Shown here in pieces: positions 58,109-64,000 of a stretch of DNA of 64,000 nt. Position 1 is the first letter of the stretch, and the number at the start of each line of letters is the position of its first letter. The stretch is from Vitellaria paradoxa. Its lineage: Eukaryota > Streptophyta > Magnoliopsida > Ericales > Sapotaceae. A program made the position numbers and the translations under genes. The notes beneath the pieces are model-generated. The model did no database searches, had not been told where the DNA came from, and saw nothing but the letters and a program-made list of their open reading frames with translations. The stretch lies in contig CM034233.1 of assembly GCA_019916065.1 (NCBI GenBank), positions 49,567,509-49,631,508 on the forward strand. Direction: 5' to 3'.

Positions 58109-58477
58109 TTTAGCAAGAAGCAAAATTTCGTGGCATTGTCTACTGTGGAAGCCGAGTATATCTCAGCTGGAAGTTGTTGTGCACAAATTTTATGGATGAA
58201 ACAACAATTAGAAAATTTTGGACTCTACTTTGATCATATTCCAATTAGTTGTGATAATACTAGTGCTATTAATTTATCAAAGAATCCCATTCAACATTCT
58301 AGAACCAAACACATTGAAATTAGACACCATTTTTTTGGAGATCATGTTCAAAAAGGTGATATTATTCTTGAATTTATTAGAACAGAAAATCAACTAGCTG
58401 ATATTTTTACTAAGCCATTGAATGAGGATATATTTTGTTATATTCGTAGAAAACTTGGTATGTCTAATCCAATATGA
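58109..58477 (+). pseudogene. Sire-like RNase H C-terminal part
   Basis: Continues in the same frame after the TAG: A-L-S-T-V-E-A-E-Y (catalytic Glu), C-D-N-T-S-A-I-N-L (catalytic Asp), K-H-I-E-I-R-H-H-F, and L-A-D-I-F-T-K-P-L near the end; natural stop at 58475-58477. All catalytic residues of RNase H are kept. Confidence 0.92.
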
Positions 58478-58768
58478 TATTGATTTAATTTCCTTATTTG
58501 CTCATTAATGCTTATCTTACTATCATTTAAGGGAAGCTAAATATATTTTAATGATATTTTTTTATTGACATTGATGCATATATTTAGGGGGAGAATTATA
58601 ACAAATTTTAACAAATTTTCTTCCTCTTAATATTATTTTTGATGATGTCAAAGGGGGAGAAAGACAAGATATTGAAGATTGATTGAACTTCTATTACAAA
58701 TAGAAAATCTTTACATGATTTATGTCTTTTAAAAATTTTATCTTAAATCATCAATGGTTCGTCATCAT
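58478..58768 (+). other. 3' spacer of the Sire-like element
   Basis: AT-rich, no coding potential; two GGGGGAGA words (58586 and 58645) precede the main polypurine tract and could act as extra purine tracts. Confidence 0.6.
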
Positions 58769-58783
58769 CAAAAAGGGGGAGAT
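58769..58783 (+). promoter_or_regulatory. Polypurine tract of the Sire-like element
   Basis: AAAAAGGGGGAGAT ends at the LTR start TGTTGG. Confidence 0.9.
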
Positions 58784-60366
58784 TGTTGGCCCAAGGTTTA
58801 TAAAGTTAGTTTTATAATTGATTTTGATAATAACAAACATTGAATTAAATTTTCACAATTAATTTTCAAAGACACTGTATGAAATGTAACAATTCATTTG
58901 ATAGATTCAAGATAATAGAGTTGGAAGAGATTGACATTACTTTTTAGATATTTTCACATAATTTGGATGAAGGAATAAATGAATTTCAAAGTTGAGAGTA
59001 ATAGAAATCAAAGTAGGATGAAGATTTGAACTAGATGTTAACTCGGATAAACAGAGAAATCAGACACGTGTTAGTATATAGATGATATCTTAAGATCTAA
59101 CAGTTCAATTTTCGTGAACTTTTAATATAGTAAACTACACTTCCATATCTACAACTTTACCGAAGGGAGATTTTGGTGGATCTGAATTTAAGGTGTCAAA
59201 ACATGAGTTGGAATATTAGTCATTATAGAAAAGATTTTAATTCTGGATTCTGGAGCTAGTCTTAGTTTTTGAGACATAACTCATACTATAAAGCTTTAAA
59301 ACTTCTGATTTTTGGTGTGTGAAAAGAAGACTAAAAAAGGTACAACTTGTATAGTTTAATTTTCTTCTAATTCTAAAAGTATCATGGTGAAACCGAAGCT
59401 TAAACTGGAAACACAGATTCAGAATGTCAGAAAAAGCTATAAGAAGCTGGTCTCCGTTCAGAAGCCATATCTAACTATCTAACCGTTGGATGAAGCTCAA
59501 AATTTGACATATGATAGCTGACTTATATATCTACAAAGTATTTACTCTGAGCCAATGTCAGATTTGAACGTTATGAGGGTGAAAAACGGTCACAAATATA
59601 TCTCAGAAAATCTGAATCTGAAAGACAGCATTCGTAGCAAGGAAATTCAATTTCTTTCAAGGGCAAAAGTGTCTTTTCACTTTGTAACGGCCATTTGAAG
59701 ATTTTCATCTGTAAATAGAGCCTCAAACTCAGATTCAAGGACATGAAAAAGGCAAGAAAGAAGTGCTTACAAAGAGATACAAGAAATTTCATATCTTTGC
59801 AAACATAGAGTGATTTCTTCTCACATTTGTGCTTCATCTTTCATATTCAACTTGTGAGAGTTTCTTTTTGATTTGATTGAGTTATAAACTCATCATTGTT
59901 GTTGCAAGAAAGGGAAATTTAAAGCCCTTTTAATTTGTGAGAGTTGGGTGAGCTCTTGTTGATTTTGGTTCAAGTGTTAGAACCAAAACAAGATACTTTC
60001 GTTGAGAGAGACTTGTATGAGTGATTTAGGGATAAAATCACTTGGGAAAGGTTTCTAGCACCTTGGGAAGCTAGTGTGTAATAAGCTCTTCAAAGAATAG
60101 TGGAGAAATCTCAAGGAAGGCCTTGGGGAGTGGACGTAAGCAACATTGAAGCCGAACCACTATAAATCGATTGTGTTTGCTTCTCTTCCCTTCTCTTTAT
60201 ATTTGTTGCAAACACTAGCACTCACTCTTCACTCACAAATATTGAATAATGTTTTGGTGCATTTTATATTCATCTTGACATATTTGTTTTAGGGTTGAAA
60301 TTTTTATTTGTAAAATTTTTAAGCAACCCTATTCACCCCCCTCTAGTATTGCTATTTGGGACAACA
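58784..60366 (+). repeat. 3' LTR of the Sire-like element
   Basis: Begins TGTTGGCCCAAGG and ends GGGACAACA; 1583 bp, equal in length to the 5' LTR. Minus-strand frames in it are not genes. Confidence 0.95.
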
Positions 60367-61619
60367 TCCTCGTTAATAGTTAAGGAACTTTTTTTTGACT
60401 ATAGGCAAGGAAACTAAATTTCTTCACTAAAAGTGAGATATAGGCAAGGAAATATTTGTTTTCTCGCTAATAGTTACATAATTTTCTTTGATTATAGGCA
60501 ATAAAAATTACTTTTCCTGCTAATAGTAGGGTAGGTAAGGAAATATAGGTTCCCTCACTAATAATACTCCACAAATAGTCTTTTACACTTTACTTTACTT
60601 TTTCATTAATTTAAATTATGCAATTGCCCATAGTTATTTTCAAATATGTATTACATAGTTATAATGACATAAAAGTCCTTAGGTAAAAACTCAATTCAAG
60701 ACATTTTTTTTTTTTTGGTAAGTAAACTCAATTCAAGACATCATTATAATGTTATAAATATTTCATTTTATATTATAAATTATTTTCTAAATAATATATA
60801 TAGAAGGTAACTTACTAATTTTTTTAGGTATTTTAATAATTACGTAGGTAATTACGATATAATTGTTCTTTTTTTTTTAAATTTGTTTATGCAAATGAAT
60901 TATTTTACCATGATAAAGTTTTTTAATTCTATGTTTTATAAAAGAATATTATTATTATAAAAAATTAAGTTAAGTTTTTAAAAGAAAAATACTTATGGTT
61001 TGTTTGGTAAATATGGTCTGTAGATTTAATTTTATGTTAGAAAAAAAATTCGAAAAACTAAATAAAATTTATTTTTATTTATATTTTTAGCAATCATATA
61101 AAAATAAATTTTAATTTATTTTATATTTTAATCAAATAAGAAAATGACTTATTTCATTTCAATTGATTTACAAAATTTTGTCATTTTCTTAATTATCTTT
61201 ATATATATCCTTATTTTTTAACAAATCTTTCATAATTTAATGTCATAACAGGTTTATTCATAAATTAAATATTCAAAAAAATTTATTTTTTTAAAACCAA
61301 TACTTTTAGTAAGAAAATATGTTCTTCACTAAATGTATCTTTTTTTTTTTCATTACTAAAAGTCTATCGCCAAAAATCATGATATGCGAGGAAATTTATT
61401 TCCTCGCTAAAAGGTAAGTATAGGCAACGAAAATTATTTCCTTGCTAAAAGTAACTATAGGCAAGAAAAACAAATATTTCTCGCTAAAACTATAGGCGAT
61501 TGAGGATAGACAAGGAAATCTATCAAGAATATATTTTCCTCACCTGTAGTTTTTAACGAGGAAAATATGAGTTTTAGTGAGAAAGCTTTTTCTTGCCTAT
61601 AGCCAGATTTCCTGTAGTG
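60367..61619. repeat. Right part of the CACTA element with subterminal repeats
   Basis: Starts with the TCCTC duplication. GAGGAAA/TTTCCTC-type repeats lie at 60367-60560, an AT-rich core at 60570-61350, and a dense repeat cluster at 61380-61610 ends in the CACTA terminus. Confidence 0.8.
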
Positions 61620-61622
61620 ATT

Positions 61623-62140
61623 AAAGCCATGACCGCTTTGATACTATTACTAAAAGGTCCAAACTTAGTAGTGAGAAAATCTAACACCACACATATACTT
61701 CAACTCAAAATTGATATGATTTGGTCTTATTTTAAAATAAATTAATTATTAAATATATTTATTAAATTTTAAAATATTTACGTATAAATATGAACTGCCA
61801 AAAATCGATCTAAAGTATAAACTCAAACAAAACATGACACCATTGTTGCATTCATCAAATAATAAGTTACACTCATTATTTGTATACTTTATTTCTAATC
61901 TCATTTTCAGATCTATATTTTAAATCCTTCCATTTTGCCCATTTGTTAGCTATCGTTAAAAGAATTTAATGAAAATACCAAGTGTTTATTGTAGTGCTTT
62001 CTCGTCAATAAATTTTTTGCTAAGAATAAAGTGAGGGTACTTAAAAATATAATTGGTAAAGTGAGATGATTTAAATACAAAGTCCAAATTAAAACAAAAA
62101 GTAAAGTATAAAAATGTTAATTGTTAGTTTATCTATTTTT
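61623..62140. other. AT-rich intergenic DNA
   Basis: No feature recognised. Confidence 0.5.
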
Positions 62141-62640
62141 GGGTAAATTATACATACTTCCCATCAACATTTAATTATTTATACTTACATCCTTTAAAAT
62201 TTAAAATTACACTTCATCCCTTAATACTTAAAAATTACATTTACTCTTTTATTTTAAATGTTGTAAATGTTGAACCCTTTCTATTAAATCAACTATTAAT
62301 ATTTAACAAAAATTGTCAAGATAACTAAAATTTAGATACTCTTCTTATTTTACTCCTTCCTCTCTCACATTATTATCAATTTTCTTAAAAAAAAAGAAAT
62401 TCCCAAAAACAAGTACGAAACTAAAAAAATAAAAAAAATTGTAGAAAAAATTGATGATGATGTAAGAGAGAGAGTAAAATAGGAAAATCACTTAATTTTT
62501 AAAATATTTTGATATTTTCTGTTAAATTTTAACTATTAATTTAATGAAAAGATTTTAATGTTAACCTTATCTCAAAATATAGTAATTAAATTTAATTTTT
62601 AAATATTGAGGGACCTGATAATTATTTATAAAAGTACATG
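62141..62640. mobile_element. Foldback MITE-like sequence upstream of the host gene
   Basis: Two halves are imperfect inverted copies: ACTCCTTCCTCTCTCACATTATTATCAATTTTCTT (62352-62386) pairs with the segment around 62440-62483, which reads GATGATGATGTAAGAGAGAGAGTAAAATAGG; outer segments such as ACTATTAATATTTAACA and CTGTTAAATTTTAACTATTAAT also pair. Left edge GGGTAAATTATACATACTTCCC and right edge GAGGGACCTGATAATTATTTATAA are approximate. No duplication could be fixed. Superfamily unassigned. Confidence 0.6.
62627..62634 (+). promoter_or_regulatory. Candidate TATA box
   Basis: TATAAAAG lies about 210 bases before the ATG at 62840, giving a start site near 62660 and a 5' leader of about 180 bases. 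It lies at the right edge of the MITE-like sequence. Prediction only. Confidence 0.45.
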
Positions 62641-62839
62641 CAATGTACACTTTTTTTTTTTTTTTTTTTTCAGTTTTCCTTGTTTTAGAATGCAAAGCAT
62701 TTTTTCGAAAAAGATGCCGTACACACCAACATTTTAGAGACGCACTCTCTCCTCTCCTTGTCATCATCACTATCGTGTTTAATCTTTATCGGCTTTTTAT
62801 TTTATTCGTTATCTCTTTCTCTGCAAGTTCAGGTTCAGG

Positions 62840-63082
62840 ATGGCTGTGTTCTTTGCAAAGTCAAGAAGCTTGATTCATAAGCTGAAACCAAAGGTGGGTT
62901 TGTTGGGTGTGACCAACTGCAATCCTTGGAGATCACAATTGATTCTTCCTCATCATCCAATCCATCCAAACCCAGAGCCAATCTCTGGTAACAATTCGAC
63001 CCTTTTTAAATCTCGCCGCTTTGAGTCCACCAAAGTTGGAAAACAGTTGAATTCTCTTCCCAATGTTACTGATGACGCTCTG
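62840..63082 (+). CDS. First exon of an unidentified nuclear gene, presequence-like N-terminus
   Basis: ATG in good plant context (GGATGGCT), after a leader of about 180 bases. The exon encodes 81 residues starting M-A-V-F-F-A-K-S-R-S-L-I-H-K-L-K-P-K, rich in Ser, Arg, Lys and Leu, with no acidic residue until about position 46. This is the pattern of a mitochondrial (or plastid) presequence; F-K-S-R-R-F-E-S near residues 56-63 resembles a processing region. After codon CTG (63080-63082) comes GTAATC, read as the splice donor in phase 0. Unspliced, the frame runs to a TAG at 63146-63148 with a hydrophobic, unlikely tail. The rest of the gene lies right of the window or in exons I could not fix. 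Family not recognised. Confidence 0.65.
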
Positions 63083-64000
63083 GTAATCAAGTTGGGTTTT
63101 CATTATCTGAAGTTTATAGTTATATCTTGTTTATTGTTTTGCTCGTAGTGAAATTCATTGTATTGAATTGAAGCTACTATATTTTAATTTCATGCTCTGT
63201 GATCATTTTAGTCGTCATTGAACGGCAAATTGGAGATGAAAGGAATCAGGAGGTTTCAGTTTATCTATTCATTACGCTATAACGTTTGATGTTTCCTTAG
63301 CTTAATCAAAATTTTCTGTCAAATTCTATGTTTTATGGGTACCCCATGAGTGTGGCGATTGGACTTGAGTCTTGCGCGCGGGCAAAAGGTACGTGCAGGA
63401 ATTGGATCATGGGAGTACGATGTGGCCTCCGTGTTTCCCTTTGATTGAAAAATAGTTTGTTTCAATGTGTGAAAAGTGAATGTCTGTTTTGGCTATGTTT
63501 AAATAATTCGGAGTTGCTACCCAACATTTAAAAAAAAAAAATTGGGTGTGTTGAAAAATTTAGAGCTTAGTCTTAATTTAAATGAATTTTTGTTATATTT
63601 TGAAATTATGATAAATGGCCTTTTTTAGTAATTCCATACTGATATACGCAATCATAAATAATGGGTTCAAGAGTTGGCTACACAAGGGAACCATCACGCC
63701 TGGATACCTAGGAATATCCAGATTCTCTTTCCAATATTTGCAATCTCAATCCCACAATATAATATCCAATTTACTATGATCATTATAATATAATCCCAAA
63801 AGATAAACAAATGCATATGATGTGTGAAATGTGCAACAGCCAACCTTGCAGGGCTGCCTACATATCTCATAGAGAATCAGGTCTGTTGTAGTTCGTGTAT
63901 ATGAGTGTAGTAAAATGTCTGCCTACATGGTAGTGATGCTTCCTAGAGGGTTCTATATACTGATTAAAGAATAAATACAATCTAAAGGCTAAATCAACTA
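63083..64000 (+). other. Probable first intron of the host gene
   Basis: AT-rich with T-rich stretches, starts GTAATC. One short candidate exon after TCATTTTAG (63213) would read S-S-L-N-G-K-L-E-M-K-G but has no clear donor, so it is not called. No other feature. Confidence 0.45.

Larger units (their letters stand above)
52056..60366 (+). mobile_element. Nearly complete Sire-like Ty1/copia retrotransposon
   Basis: 8.3 kb: two LTRs of 1583 bp, tRNA-Met primer site, gag, protease, integrase, reverse transcriptase, RNase H and a polypurine tract, flanked by TCCTC duplications (52051-52055, 60367-60371). LTRs differ by several dozen substitutions by eye (a few percent), clearly older than Athila. 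Gag sequence, two zinc knuckles and AAAAAGGGGGAGAT before the LTR suggest the Sire/Maximus lineage; no envelope-like ORF follows RNase H. It inserted into the left subterminal region of the CACTA element. Confidence 0.93.
51593..61619. mobile_element. Non-autonomous CACTA element split by a copia element
   Basis: The right end, reverse complemented, reads CACTACAGGAAATCTGGC, a canonical CACTA terminus; the left end CATTATAAAAAAATAGGTATAGG is a decayed version. Subterminal repeats of the type TATAGGCGAGGAAAT and their inverse ATTTCCTCGCTAATAG are packed at 51600-52055 and at 60367-60560 and 61380-61610. Without the copia insertion about 1.7 kb remain and encode no transposase. Confidence 0.85.

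Noticed and set aside
59571..59837. 88-codon minus-strand frame in the Sire-like 3' LTR
   Set aside because: Antisense within an LTR and not open in the homologous part of the 5' LTR.

Overview
This window is AT-rich, transposon-packed nuclear DNA of a flowering plant, probably a dicot. The evidence is the repeat content (Athila-type Ty3/gypsy, Sire-like Ty1/copia, Mutator/FAR1-like, hAT and CACTA elements), W/Q-to-stop decay of old elements, and one intron-bearing nuclear gene at the right edge. No bacterial operon, CRISPR array, organelle gene or RNA gene was recognised. All coordinates and matches were read by eye.

Left block (1-11279): an old, stop-riddled Ty1/copia element on the + strand whose 5' LTR lies outside the window. 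A small hAT-like MITE (23-586) sits in its leader. Its integrase is split by a solo LTR in minus orientation (3286-7766), which is itself split by a hAT MITE (5930-7611). That MITE carries about 940 bp of alternating purine-pyrimidine repeat. Target duplications are visible at each level. 11280-14440 is AT-rich intergenic DNA with a 159-bp tandem duplication.

Middle block (14441-36112): a probable Mutator-like transposon with long imperfect terminal inverted repeats around a dead FAR1/FRS-type transposase gene (15312-18409). It is split by a young Athila retrotransposon on the minus strand (20406-34847, duplication CCCAC). Athila has nearly identical LTRs, a tRNA-Asp primer site, gag-pol with no nonsense codons but four single-base frame breaks, and an intact third ORF.

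Right-centre block (36339-51582): a 5.2-kb hAT element with a decayed BED/hAT transposase and perfect 8-bp duplication; a degenerate 150-bp tandem repeat interrupted by another hAT MITE (42516-43517); then a long foldback MITE (44271-51582) whose right arm is split by a pol-less copia element (45264-51340), itself split by a solo LTR (46263-48281).

Right block (51593-61619): a non-autonomous CACTA element (duplication ATT) split by a nearly complete Sire-like copia element (52056-60366, duplication TCCTC). After it come AT-rich DNA, a foldback MITE and the first exon of a host gene at 62840-63082 with a presequence-like N-terminus. The genes do not form a pathway; the window records successive insertions. 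The most useful observations are the nest order, the purine-pyrimidine tract, the FAR1/MULE assignment, the homopolymer-type frame breaks and the promoter-proximal MITE.
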